From the NCBI GenBank assembly GCA_021791055.1, contig JAJYXI010000002.1:74229-138228 (forward strand): a stretch of 64,000 nucleotides of DNA, in the 5' to 3' direction. Positions 29,059 to 38,402 of the stretch are shown piece by piece. The DNA is from Nitrospirota bacterium (GTDB lineage: Bacteria; Nitrospirota; Thermodesulfovibrionia; Thermodesulfovibrionales; Dissulfurispiraceae). A program made the translations under genes and the position numbers. The notes beneath the pieces were generated by a model. That model was not told where the DNA came from and searched no databases. It worked only from the letters and a program-made list of their open reading frames with translations. Every line of letters begins with the position of its first letter. Position 1 is the stretch's first letter.

Positions 29059-29428
29059 CTTCCTTGCTGAAGAGGCTTTCTACATTGTCTTTGAATTTTT
29101 TAATCATGTTTATATATTCCTCGGGAGGAAACTGTCTTACGACCTCACCCTTCTTATCTAAAACCCTTATCACTACATTCTTTTCTTTATCAAGGGCAAA
29201 TACGGCCTTTAAATCAAGCAATCCATTTCCTGAAGTTACGGTCTGTTTGTCTCTGTTTTGCTGCTTATCCTTGAGCCCCTCTCTTATGGAGGGGTCTATG
29301 TTTAATGCACCCAATGATTCGGCTTTACCATTAGCAGACTTGCCGCTTGTGCCGGCATTATTATTGGCAGTGTTTTCTATCTGACCTTTAACTGCAGGCA
29401 TATTTATGTTTATGCCGTCAATCTTCAT
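29054..29428 (-). CDS. flaG: FlaG family protein
   Basis: DKEKNVVIRVLDKKGEVVRQFPPEEYINMIKKFKD. Confidence 0.9.
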   Translation of the reverse strand: MKIDGININMPAVKGQIENTANNNAGTSGKSANGKAESLGALNIDPSIREGLKDKQQNRDKQTVTSGNGLLDLKAVFALDKEKNVVIRVLDKKGEVVRQFPPEEYINMIKKFKDNVESLFSKEV

Positions 29429-29449
29429 CTTATTTGCCTCAACCAGTTT

Positions 29450-29535
29450 ATGGGTTTCTGAGTATATGAGTTAATGGGTAAAAGAAATTTTTTTTCACTC
29501 ATCCACCCATTAACTCATTCACCCATCTACTTATT
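29450..29535. repeat. Octamer-periodic inverted repeat, copy 4 (fliC-flaG gap)
   Basis: ATGGGTTT CTGAGTAT ATGAGTTA ATGGGTAA ... TCACTCAT CCACCCAT TAACTCAT TCACCCAT CTACTTAT. Confidence 0.88.
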
Positions 29536-29608
29536 TTGTGAATCCTGTTTTTAGTTGGGCGGCCCCCAAAATATGGAGGCCTGCCCTTTATCTGTTAATA
29601 CTATCAGA

Positions 29609-31153
29609 CTACCTTCCGCCCAGAAGTGCAAGGACATTCTGGGGCAGAGTATTAGCCTGCGACAGCACCGATATGCCTGCCTGCTGCATTATCATGGCCT
29701 TTGTCAGGTTTGCAGTCTCCACTGCAAAGTCTGCATCCATGATTCTCGAACGGGCTGATGTAATGTTCTCACGAACATTGTCAAGGTTTGCAATAGTTGA
29801 TGTCAGCCTGTTCTGGACAGCACCAAGTTTCGCCTTTTCACCAGTGATTGTGTCAAGTGCCTGCTTTGCAGCAAGCATGGTTACATTGGCAAGACCTACA
29901 TCAGTAACAGCAACTGCGTTCACAGAATTTGCCGTAAGGGATATGCTTGTAGTGTTGCTCGTAAGGCCAAACGCCGGAGCAGCGTCACTATGCACAGACA
30001 AGCTTGTCTTTGTCAATCCTGCATTGAAGATTATCTTTCCGTTATGGCCTGCGCTTACTGATGTGGAGCCTGAATCAAAGGGCTTTGCTGTTATAAAGCT
30101 TGCATTTGTCACATTGGCGTCGACAGATATATCGATACCCGCGCCTGTTGTATTTGTAAGAACCAGTCTCGAATCGGATGCGGCTGCACCATCCACCACC
30201 TCAACAGAAGCTGTTACACCTGTAGAGGCGCTCTTTGCATTAATCGCGCTGGCAAGATTGGCAATTGCAGTAATACCGCCGTCGGTTGCAACTGCTGTAG
30301 CACCGCTTGCAAGCACAAAACTGCCTATTGCAACACCATTAATTGTCAGATAACCGGAATTGACAAATGTTGTGCTCTGGGCAGTAGTTGCAAGAACCAT
30401 ATTATTCTGACTCGATACCATGGCATTTCCAAAGCTGAATGCAGTTACCCCATGGGAGGCTGTGTACTGGTTGATGCGGTTGATAATGTTGATACTATTG
30501 TTCTTATAGTCGGATGCTGTTGTGATAGCATCTCCGAGATCAACGCCTTCGAGGGTAGATGTGCCAAGAAGGCCGCCACTTACATAAGACTTTGCAGCAG
30601 CCCGTCCAACATCGCTTGCTGCCAGTGCAGATGAGTAAGTAGTCGATACACCCATTGATGTCGGTGTTACACTTGTTGTGGATATGTTGATTGTCTCATT
30701 GACATCAACACCGACCTGGATATTGAGACTTTTTGCCTGATTCAGGAATTGCTCGCCATTGTACTTTGTCTGGGTAACAATTCTGTTTAGCTCTGAAACA
30801 AGCTGGCGGACTTCCTGGTTCATAGAGCTTCTGTCAGAAGATGTGTTGTAGCTCGATGCCTGATTTGCAAGCTCGTAGATCCTCTGCAGGGCATTGATCA
30901 TCTCATCCATGGCGCCTTCAGCAGTCTGGGCAAAGGAAACACCGTCATTTGCGTTTCTCATTGCAACGGATAGACCATTGATCTGTGTGGTCATTCTTGT
31001 AGCAATGGCAAGGCCTGCTGCATCGTCCTTTGCTGAATTGATTCTTAAGGTGGATGAAAGCCTCTGCATTGCCTGGGCAAGAGGATTTTCTGATTTTCTC
31101 AGGTTCCTCTGAGCATTCAGAGCATATAAGTTGGTATTAATTGATAGAGCCAT
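29609..31153 (-). CDS. fliC: Flagellin
   Basis: MALSINTNLYALNAQRNLRKSENPLAQAMQRLSSTLRINSAKDDAAGLAIATRM; conserved C-terminus. Confidence 0.96.
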   Translation of the reverse strand: MALSINTNLYALNAQRNLRKSENPLAQAMQRLSSTLRINSAKDDAAGLAIATRMTTQINGLSVAMRNANDGVSFAQTAEGAMDEMINALQRIYELANQASSYNTSSDRSSMNQEVRQLVSELNRIVTQTKYNGEQFLNQAKSLNIQVGVDVNETINISTTSVTPTSMGVSTTYSSALAASDVGRAAAKSYVSGGLLGTSTLEGVDLGDAITTASDYKNNSINIINRINQYTASHGVTAFSFGNAMVSSQNNMVLATTAQSTTFVNSGYLTINGVAIGSFVLASGATAVATDGGITAIANLASAINAKSASTGVTASVEVVDGAAASDSRLVLTNTTGAGIDISVDANVTNASFITAKPFDSGSTSVSAGHNGKIIFNAGLTKTSLSVHSDAAPAFGLTSNTTSISLTANSVNAVAVTDVGLANVTMLAAKQALDTITGEKAKLGAVQNRLTSTIANLDNVRENITSARSRIMDADFAVETANLTKAMIMQQAGISVLSQANTLPQNVLALLGGR

Positions 31154-31294
31154 TTTTTCCTCCTTGATTTTTTACTTCCGGGCATCCTGCCCTTTTTGCA
31201 TCAGGAACAATGCCTTATTTGATTACCACCTCCTTTTTTCTTAATTTTGGCTTTTTAAACCGTTTCAGGCATTACCCTTTTGCTCTTGTCTAAG

Positions 31295-31322
31295 TTATCG
31301 GAGGGAATATTTAAAAACTTTA
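31295..31322 (-). promoter_or_regulatory. Sigma28-like flagellin promoter TAAAGTTT-N12-TCCGATAA
   Basis: Minus-strand reading close to TAAAGTTT-N11-GCCGATAA (spacer one longer), about 140 nt upstream of the fliC start. Confidence 0.7.
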
Positions 31323-31411
31323 GCGCCTGCTTTAAAAATATAAAGAAAATTTACGGCAGATATTTAGCTTGTATTTCAATGTGTTAATAAAATCAAGAGT
31401 GCTGTGCCACG

Positions 31412-33601
31412 TTAAACTTTCAACAAATCCCCTGCAAATTTTATATAATCGTCATCCTTAGGCAGTTTCCCCCACCATTTGGCAAAAAATCTTATTCTTT
31501 GCTTCCACTCATCTCCTGATTCTGCCGAAGGCGGTTGACTGTCGCTCTGTCGCTCTGCCGCTCTGCCGCTATCCATTGGCTCAGAGTTACCCCCCCTTTG
31601 CCCCCCCTTAGTAAGGGGGGGATGGGGGGGTATAAATGTCTCTCTAAACACAAATCCAAGGCAATCAGGCAAATATTTTACAGGATAGTCTTTATCCTTC
31701 GCAGAAAGACAAGCATCAACCTCTATGAGATGATTTGCAATACCCTCATCGAATCCGCCTATGGATTCAAACACCCTCCTGTGCATGCCAATCAAGCCTC
31801 CACCTACCGCATCTCGAGACGGGGACAGTCCCGATTCTACGACTCCGCTTTGCTCCGTCCGTAAATCTGGGACAGTCCCCTCTGTCGCTCTGTCGCTCTG
31901 TCGCTCTTCTTTTATAAAATAAGGCGCAAAGTTGAAATCAAATCCTATTCCAAGACAATACGGTGTCATGTCGGGATTTCTCAGCGGAATTCCTGCTACG
32001 CCGCCCTTCAATGCATCAAGCAATCCCTCGTCCTTAAAATAAACAATGCCCGGCTTCATAAAGATAAGATATTCTCCTGTTGACGCCTCGGCTCCTTTGT
32101 TATAAAGTGACGAAATATTATCGCCCTGTGAATCGACTATCCTTATATCTCCAGAAACTCCTGAAAGCATTTCCTTCATATTTTCATCATTTATTACTAT
32201 TACAACTTCCCAGTCAGGATATTTAACATTCTGGGAAAGAGATGTGAGGGTCGATAAAAGCGACTCTGCATCATTGCCGGAAGGAATAATAAAGCTCGCT
32301 CTTCCGTTAACCACTCCTAACTCTTGACTCTTAACTCTTGACTCTTGAACCTTTGCCTTTTGCCCTTTACCCTTTGCCTTGTCCTGCCTGCATTCAAGAA
32401 TATGACTTATTACTTCAAGCCCCCTTTCTACCGCCTTCCCGTCAAGCCGATAAAAAGATTGCCTTAAATATTCTTCCACATTCCTCTTTATATCCTCAGG
32501 CACGCCATTTTCTATTGTCTCATATAAATTTTTCCAGTTTCCCGGAGGAAACACCGACTGAGCAACCCCCATCTCAACATAGTAGTCCTTTTTCCCGTCC
32601 CTGCTCGGAATGGCGAATAAAGGCTTGTCAAATGCAACAGCCTCAAGAGCAAGGGTTGTCTTTCCGAGGGTAACGCAATAGTCTGCAATAGAAAGAAGGG
32701 CATAAGGGTCGTAAGTGTAAAGAACAACGGCAGACGGCGCCCGTTCTTTTATGCGCTCCTCTATCTTTAGATAGCTGCCGCGCATTATATTCGGATGCCA
32801 TTTAAAAACAGCAACTATATCATCGCTGAGCCCGTCAAGGAATTTCTCCCATACAACCCCGTCTATTATCGCTCCCCACTCAAGGTCAACCAGAAAGAGA
32901 AGCACCTTCTTGCCCTCCGGTATTTTCAGCTCAGCCTTAATCTGTTTTTTTCTGGCAGGTTCCAAATACATCTTCTTTGCATTGTCGAGATGAGTATTGC
33001 CCACAAGGACTATCTTATCTCCCGAGCATTTGTGAGACACAAGCATATTCATTGTAGCCTCGCCCCATAAGAGGTCGGCAGTGGAATATTCCGTATGGGC
33101 GCTGAAGCTCAGACGGCTTTCATGGTAGTCGCCTTCCTGCAGCGTAATAAAGGGGATACCGTGTTGGTTTGATAAATGACCTATAAGCTTCCCCCACCTG
33201 TTACGCTCATGAAGCGCAAGGAAGATATCGGGCTTTTCCCTTTTTATAAACTCTTCAAGACAAAAGTATTCCTCAAAACATGTGCTAAGCAGCCTCTCCT
33301 GCTCCAGCAAGCTCCAGTGCCTGAAACCGTCCCATGAGAAACATCTCTTGACCCATTCCTCCATAAACATGTCATATGATTTTTCGATCTTCTCCCTGCC
33401 TTCGTCATTAGTGTAATTGTTCAGATATTTGTAGGCCACCTTGTTTTTGACAAGGTCTCTTTCAAAGGGATAATCAGACATTGTAAGGAAAAAGATTACA
33501 TTTGCGCCGTATTTCTTTGAGGCCTCTGCAAGCGGCAGGAGAAACCTTGTATGGTGAGGCAAAGCGACAAAACATGCTATTTTCTTCCCTTTAAGCTTCA
33601 T
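31412..33601 (-). CDS. Large glycosyltransferase-like protein: N-terminal CDP-glycerol/surface-carbohydrate-like domain and C-terminal GT2-like domain, with several in-frame repeat insertions
   Basis: N-terminal 'KIACFVALPHHTRFLLPLAEASKKYGANVIFF'; GT2-like 'RASFIIPSGNDAESLLSTLTSLSQNVKYPDWEVVIVINDE'. Confidence 0.7.
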   Translation of the reverse strand: MKLKGKKIACFVALPHHTRFLLPLAEASKKYGANVIFFLTMSDYPFERDLVKNKVAYKYLNNYTNDEGREKIEKSYDMFMEEWVKRCFSWDGFRHWSLLEQERLLSTCFEEYFCLEEFIKREKPDIFLALHERNRWGKLIGHLSNQHGIPFITLQEGDYHESRLSFSAHTEYSTADLLWGEATMNMLVSHKCSGDKIVLVGNTHLDNAKKMYLEPARKKQIKAELKIPEGKKVLLFLVDLEWGAIIDGVVWEKFLDGLSDDIVAVFKWHPNIMRGSYLKIEERIKERAPSAVVLYTYDPYALLSIADYCVTLGKTTLALEAVAFDKPLFAIPSRDGKKDYYVEMGVAQSVFPPGNWKNLYETIENGVPEDIKRNVEEYLRQSFYRLDGKAVERGLEVISHILECRQDKAKGKGQKAKVQESRVKSQELGVVNGRASFIIPSGNDAESLLSTLTSLSQNVKYPDWEVVIVINDENMKEMLSGVSGDIRIVDSQGDNISSLYNKGAEASTGEYLIFMKPGIVYFKDEGLLDALKGGVAGIPLRNPDMTPYCLGIGFDFNFAPYFIKEERQSDRATEGTVPDLRTEQSGVVESGLSPSRDAVGGGLIGMHRRVFESIGGFDEGIANHLIEVDACLSAKDKDYPVKYLPDCLGFVFRETFIPPHPPLTKGGQRGGNSEPMDSGRAAERQSDSQPPSAESGDEWKQRIRFFAKWWGKLPKDDDYIKFAGDLLKV
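31543..31574. repeat. Octamer array (CGCTCTGY)n in CDS
   Basis: CGCTCTGT CGCTCTGC CGCTCTGC CGCTATCC. Confidence 0.85.
31584..31636. repeat. 53-bp palindromic element, copy 1 (inside glycosyltransferase CDS)
   Basis: GAGTTACCCCCCCTTTGCCCCCCCTTAGTAAGGGGGGGATGGGGGGGTATAAA; exact reverse complement at 38823-38875. Confidence 0.95.
31880..31909. repeat. Octamer array (CTCTGTCG)3 in CDS
   Basis: CTCTGTCG CTCTGTCG CTCTGTCG CTCTTC. Confidence 0.85.
32313..32382. repeat. Heptamer array, 10 degenerate units, in CDS
   Basis: ACTCCTA ACTCTTG ACTCTTA ACTCTTG ACTCTTG AACCTTT GCCTTTT GCCCTTT ACCCTTT GCCTTGT. Confidence 0.85.
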
Positions 33602-34779
33602 CCGATTATCCTCTCAACAATATCGCTTATATAAGTGCGTTTCTGTTTTTTCTCAAAATAAGCCATGACCGTCTCCATAATCGACTTTTTGTTGTTTAAA
33701 AACAAGACTCCGTCCTGAAATTGCACAGCCTTTTTCAAAGGATTATAGACTATCGCACATTTGTCATGCTGTACGGCAAAACTGAGCGGGATTATATACA
33801 CAGGGGCTATGATTATATCGCATGGCATAAGGACCTTTACAAGCGCACCCTCCTGAACAATATAATGTTTTCCTCCGGCCTTTGCGAGAGCAGGCCTTAT
33901 CAGCTCATCGACTATCTGGTCTTCTGAAAGCTCCCTGACATGGTATCCACGCTTCTGGAAATAGATGGATTTCTTTATATTCAGCTCTGACAATGCCTCG
34001 ATTATTTCCTTTATCTGCGGCCTGAACTTCGAGTGGTTCACAATTAATACGCCTATCTCATCTCTTTCAATAGATATCTGGTCGCTGAACATGAGATTTT
34101 TATAAATATCCTCCACCGTGGACAGGCAATAATTTTCTTCGTGTCCATCAAGTATAAAAATCCTACTATCTTCTATGCCATGATTAATGTAATACTCCTT
34201 TTCAAATTCCTCTTTCACTATAAAATAATCAAATGACCTCAGAAAGATTAACGGTGTATGGGAAATCGGGTATATCTGCAAGCCAGCAGTGGGAATATTA
34301 TTTTCTTTAGCAAAAAAAACAACCGTGGAATAAAAGACATCGCAGTCCGTGGAAGGCGGCTCGTCGCTTGAGGGTATCGGCATCAGCAGGAGGTCATAGC
34401 TGCCTTCGAGCCCGGAAAAAGCATGAGAGGAAACATGTCCTCTGAAGTCGTCAAACGCAGCGGTCTTCCAGTATTTCATGTCTGTTCCGGGCATGTACAG
34501 ATCAAAAGTATGCCTTATGAATATCTTGACAAAGTCGTCTCTCTGATGAGGAGGCCATACGAGAGGCACCGATTTCATAAGTTTAAGCGTTATATTGGCT
34601 GTGTTCTTAAAAAAAGACTCGGCCTTTTCGTATAAATCCTTTTTGTAGGTGACTACATCAACGCTGAAGCCTTCTTTTGCGAGTCTTAATGGAAGGTGTA
34701 ACAATCTTTCCTGAACAGAAGAATTTTCCTTTTCCCCTAAAGGGAAAAGTATCCTTTTAGCGCGGGCTTTACCTGCCAT
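33598..34779 (-). CDS. Conserved hypothetical, glycosyltransferase-like protein of the flagellin glycosylation island
   Basis: 'KRILFPLGEKENSSVQERLLHLPLRLAKEGFSVDVVTYKKDLYEKA' GT-B-like; context. Confidence 0.5.
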   Translation of the reverse strand: MAGKARAKRILFPLGEKENSSVQERLLHLPLRLAKEGFSVDVVTYKKDLYEKAESFFKNTANITLKLMKSVPLVWPPHQRDDFVKIFIRHTFDLYMPGTDMKYWKTAAFDDFRGHVSSHAFSGLEGSYDLLLMPIPSSDEPPSTDCDVFYSTVVFFAKENNIPTAGLQIYPISHTPLIFLRSFDYFIVKEEFEKEYYINHGIEDSRIFILDGHEENYCLSTVEDIYKNLMFSDQISIERDEIGVLIVNHSKFRPQIKEIIEALSELNIKKSIYFQKRGYHVRELSEDQIVDELIRPALAKAGGKHYIVQEGALVKVLMPCDIIIAPVYIIPLSFAVQHDKCAIVYNPLKKAVQFQDGVLFLNNKKSIMETVMAYFEKKQKRTYISDIVERIIG

Positions 34780-35322
34780 CTATGTCCTCTTGCTGTCGAT
34801 GTCGCGCATTAAATCGTATGCCTTCTTTATATATTCGTTTTGAGATGCATTAACTATCTTCTCAACAACACCCGTGATGCTTTTGTACTGCCCTGCCTTT
34901 TTATAAGCAAGCGGAAAAAGACTGTTAAATACTTCATTAATTGCATTCTGTCCTACAAACTCATAATCGTATCTATCCTTGTCAGGCCCGGTCAAGGTTA
35001 AAAGGTAACCGATAAGAACTGCAAGCATCTCATCGAACATTTTGTTATCAAGCAGGTAGAGCGCTTTTAAAAACAAGAGGTCTGAGTGGTCATCTTTTAT
35101 CTTGAGTCCTTCTTCAATATTTTTTATTGCCTCTTCGCCCTCTTTTTTCTCAAAATTAAATTTTGAGATGATGGTCAACATCTTGAGATATGCCGCGTTT
35201 TCCTTTGTTTTTTCATTATCGGGGATTTGGGCCATCGCCCTTTTCAGTGAATCTATTGCCAGATCTTTCTGTCCCAGTTTCATATAGGTTAATGCCGAAT
35301 TGAAATTAGACTGATAGCTCAT
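34780..35322 (-). CDS. TPR-like protein
   Basis: 'NFNSALTYMKLGQKDLAIDSLKRAMAQIPDNEKTKENAAYLKML' TPR-like helical repeats. Confidence 0.65.
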   Translation of the reverse strand: MSYQSNFNSALTYMKLGQKDLAIDSLKRAMAQIPDNEKTKENAAYLKMLTIISKFNFEKKEGEEAIKNIEEGLKIKDDHSDLLFLKALYLLDNKMFDEMLAVLIGYLLTLTGPDKDRYDYEFVGQNAINEVFNSLFPLAYKKAGQYKSITGVVEKIVNASQNEYIKKAYDLMRDIDSKRT

Positions 35323-35330
35323 CTCTCCTC

Positions 35331-36359
35331 CTATTGCAAATCGTCAAATTGCAGCAACGAATCTATTTTAATATTTCTCTTTGTCCTGCGTCCAATCACC
35401 TTTGATATGTCCTTTGGACTTATGCCTGTTCCGGGCCTCTTTAAGATCAGCATGTCTTCTGTTATTACATCGCCCTTTTTAATATCAACTTTAGCGACAA
35501 CGCTCTTTCTTGCCCAATCTTTGCTTTTAAGCTCCTTTTCGGAAGGTGTTTTGATGCCTGTTCCAAGCGCCTTTTCTATTTTCCTGATGCTGTTCACCAT
35601 CTCTATGAGGTCTCTCTCGTCGCATGAGACAGGGCAATCCTGAGAATTAGGTGCATTCTTGCTCACAGCAATATGTTTTTCGATAACAGAAGCGCCAACG
35701 GCGACAGCAGCAAGAACCATATCATTGCCGATGGTATGGTCTGAATATCCAACAGGACATCCGAATTCTTTCTGCAGCGTGTTGATAACCTTCAAGTTTA
35801 TATCTTCAGGCACAGGAGGATAGCAGGTTATGCAATGAAGAAGAACAAAATTAGTATTACCTTCGTCGAGAAAAATATTAACCGCATCCCTTACATCATC
35901 CATGTCATACATGCCTGTTGAGAGGATTACAGGCTTTTTCTTCTTTGCGATTTTTCTCAAATACGGCGTATTAGACACCTCGCCAGAGCCGATTTTATAT
36001 GCCAAGGGATTAAGAGAGTCGTAAAAATCAAGGCTCTCATCATCGTGGGCAGTAGCCAAAAACATTATGCCCTTTTGTTCGCAATATTCCTTAAGATATT
36101 TAAAAGCATCATATGGGAGTTCCTTTGGTTTAAGCCTCTCTATCCAGTCAGGGGCGACGGAGGAAACAAGATTTTCTGTCTTGAATATCTGAAATTTTAC
36201 AGCATCAGCCCTTGCTATAACAGCCATGTCGATAAGGTGTTTTGCAATCTCAATATTTCCAAAGTGGTTTACGCCGGCCTCTGCTATAACAAAAACAGGG
36301 TTGCCTGAACCAACAACCCTCTCTTCTATCCTTACATTATCGCCCAGTTTTTTGCGCAT
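35331..36359 (-). CDS. neuB: N-acetylneuraminate/legionaminate synthase family (NeuB/LegI/PseI) with SAF domain
   Basis: VFVIAEAGVNHFGNIEIAKHLIDMA; GYSDHTIGNDMVLAAVAVGASVIEKHI; C-terminal SAF. Confidence 0.93.
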   Translation of the reverse strand: MRKKLGDNVRIEERVVGSGNPVFVIAEAGVNHFGNIEIAKHLIDMAVIARADAVKFQIFKTENLVSSVAPDWIERLKPKELPYDAFKYLKEYCEQKGIMFLATAHDDESLDFYDSLNPLAYKIGSGEVSNTPYLRKIAKKKKPVILSTGMYDMDDVRDAVNIFLDEGNTNFVLLHCITCYPPVPEDINLKVINTLQKEFGCPVGYSDHTIGNDMVLAAVAVGASVIEKHIAVSKNAPNSQDCPVSCDERDLIEMVNSIRKIEKALGTGIKTPSEKELKSKDWARKSVVAKVDIKKGDVITEDMLILKRPGTGISPKDISKVIGRRTKRNIKIDSLLQFDDLQ

Positions 36360-36374
36360 ATTCTTAACATTATA

Positions 36375-37703
36375 TCAGGATTGCTGTTTTTTTAGAATCT
36401 TCCTGATTTCAGAAAGTCCTATATATGACAAGGATGTCTCAAAAACAAACCCTCTAAAGTCAAAAAATCCCTTTCTCTCAAGCTCCGCGAGATGCGGGAA
36501 ATCGTAAAATCTTGGAAGAAGCTCATACGCCTTTTCCATAAATTGTTTTGCATTTTCCATATCGCCATTTTTGAAACTTACAATGGCAAGCAGTCCGTAA
36601 ATATTGCCCTTCTGCACATTCGGGCTCTCTTCGTTAAAGTCCGACCTCAGGCATTCAAAAAGCAATCCCTTTCCTCCTGCTATATCGCCTTTGTCTATTA
36701 ATCTAAATGCTTCAAGAAATTTTATCACGCTATATTCCGGTATTGTTTCATTTATTACGGCCATTGCGGATTCATAGGAAAGACTTCCACTCTTATACTT
36801 TTCGAATGCAGAGTAACACTTGCTGTATCTGGAAACAAAATCTACAATAGCCGGAAAGTCATCCTTAAACTGCATCTTCTTTGCTTCGCTCTTTTTAGCT
36901 ATCACCCGCATATTCATGCAGTAGCCGCCGTATTCGAAGTGTAAAACCTCAAAACCTGTTATATTCAGCAGATTTTTGATACTATTGGGGCTGAAGGTAA
37001 ACAGATGGGCATTGGAAAAGAAAGTTAATACCGATTTATGAGGCTTAAAAATATCAGGAACCTCAATCAATACTATGCCGTCGTCTTTGAGCAATCCCCT
37101 TATTTTCAGAAGCGCCTTTTTGGGGTGGGGAAAATGCTCGAGGGCATCGCAGATTGTAATAATATCAAACTTTATATCCGTCTTAAGATCTTCAAATGGA
37201 ACCCTGAATATTGTATCTATTCCAAACAGTTTATTTGTATAATCTGCAAACTGAGATAGCTCAACTCCATAAGCATTACAGCCCTTTTCTTTTAAATAGG
37301 CAGGCAAAGCGCCGAGGGACGAGCCGATATCGAGGGTATTAATGCCTTTTTTCAGGTATACAAGCCTTTCCAAAAAATCATATCTAACAACAGCATTGTA
37401 GATTTCAATGCCGAGATGCAGATTTGGGAAAGGCAATTTCCATGACTCACTTTTTTCTCCGGCGGTAAATTCTTCCCTGTATTGCCGTTTATAAAATTCT
37501 ACCGTCTCTTCATCGGTCATTCTCGGATTGATATAAGCAAGACCGCAGGACTTGCAGCATACATTTCGGTAATTAACAGGAACGCCGTCAGAAAAAAGGA
37601 TTCGCCCTTCCTTTTTCCAGTTATACTTTTCGCACAGCCACAGTTTATCCAAAAGCAGATCATATTCGGCTGAACCGCATATCTCACAGGCAACATCTTC
37701 CAT
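36375..37703 (-). CDS. Class I SAM methyltransferase with N-terminal zinc-binding segment and TPR-like C-terminus
   Basis: CEICGSAEYDLLLDK; LDIGSSLGALPAYLKEKGCNAYGVE; ICDALEHFPHPKKAL. Confidence 0.82.
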   Translation of the reverse strand: MEDVACEICGSAEYDLLLDKLWLCEKYNWKKEGRILFSDGVPVNYRNVCCKSCGLAYINPRMTDEETVEFYKRQYREEFTAGEKSESWKLPFPNLHLGIEIYNAVVRYDFLERLVYLKKGINTLDIGSSLGALPAYLKEKGCNAYGVELSQFADYTNKLFGIDTIFRVPFEDLKTDIKFDIITICDALEHFPHPKKALLKIRGLLKDDGIVLIEVPDIFKPHKSVLTFFSNAHLFTFSPNSIKNLLNITGFEVLHFEYGGYCMNMRVIAKKSEAKKMQFKDDFPAIVDFVSRYSKCYSAFEKYKSGSLSYESAMAVINETIPEYSVIKFLEAFRLIDKGDIAGGKGLLFECLRSDFNEESPNVQKGNIYGLLAIVSFKNGDMENAKQFMEKAYELLPRFYDFPHLAELERKGFFDFRGFVFETSLSYIGLSEIRKILKKQQS

Positions 37704-37706
37704 CCC

Positions 37707-38402
37707 CTATGTTCTCCTCGACATCAGCCACTCAGCCATTTCCATATCAAACATATCATCAATATCAAATCCTTCGATATTATCGACTTCTATAGGAAAA
37801 GATTTATCTCCGTAAAGTGAATCCTTTTCAAATATCGCAGCCCTTTTTGACGCATAAAGGTTTCCGAAGAAATAGACAGGAGGCGCTGACTGGCTGTTGG
37901 GACACTTCTTCTTCTCTTCAGGAAACACGAAGGAGATTGTGCCGTCCTCGTTTATCTTTCTTGCATTGTAAGGATGGTGTTTAAACGGCGCCCTTGTAAC
38001 GGTTGTCACAGAATCAAAATCTCCATTTCCAGAAAAAGCCTTTATTGCCTTTTCTATGTTATCAACCGTAATGAATGGATAAGTTGGCTGTATAGTAAGA
38101 ATTATATCCGCATAAAAACCGGCCTTATCCAATTCAGTGATTACATGCTTTATTACAGGCAATGTCGGAGTATTATCCTGAGCCAGTTCTGCAGGTCTTT
38201 TAATAACCTCAATACCTTCTGATTGTGCAACCTGAGCTATTGCCTCATCTTCCGTTGAAACAACAAGCCTGTCAATTAAAGGGCTTTTCTTTGCTGTTCC
38301 CAAACAATGGCATATAAGGGGAATCCCTCCCAATGGATATAGGTTCTTATTCGGTATCCTCTTTGATCCTCCCCTTGCCGGAATTATTCCCAGGACTTTC
38401 AT
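37707..38402 (-). CDS. neuA: CMP-nonulosonate (acylneuraminate) cytidylyltransferase
   Basis: MKVLGIIPARGGSKRIPNKNLYPLGGIPLI; start placed at MKVLG because the longer ORF overlaps the next gene. Confidence 0.92.
   Translation of the reverse strand: MKVLGIIPARGGSKRIPNKNLYPLGGIPLICHCLGTAKKSPLIDRLVVSTEDEAIAQVAQSEGIEVIKRPAELAQDNTPTLPVIKHVITELDKAGFYADIILTIQPTYPFITVDNIEKAIKAFSGNGDFDSVTTVTRAPFKHHPYNARKINEDGTISFVFPEEKKKCPNSQSAPPVYFFGNLYASKRAAIFEKDSLYGDKSFPIEVDNIEGFDIDDMFDMEMAEWLMSRRT

Noticed and set aside
29538-30353. 271-aa plus-strand ORF opposite flagellin
   Set aside because: Antisense to the conserved fliC; Ala/Ser/Val-rich composition is the mirror of flagellin codons; no credible domain.
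31591-31630. C7/G7 runs as a rho-independent terminator
   Set aside because: The hairpin is inside an open reading frame in both copies and lacks a T run; better explained as an inserted palindromic element.
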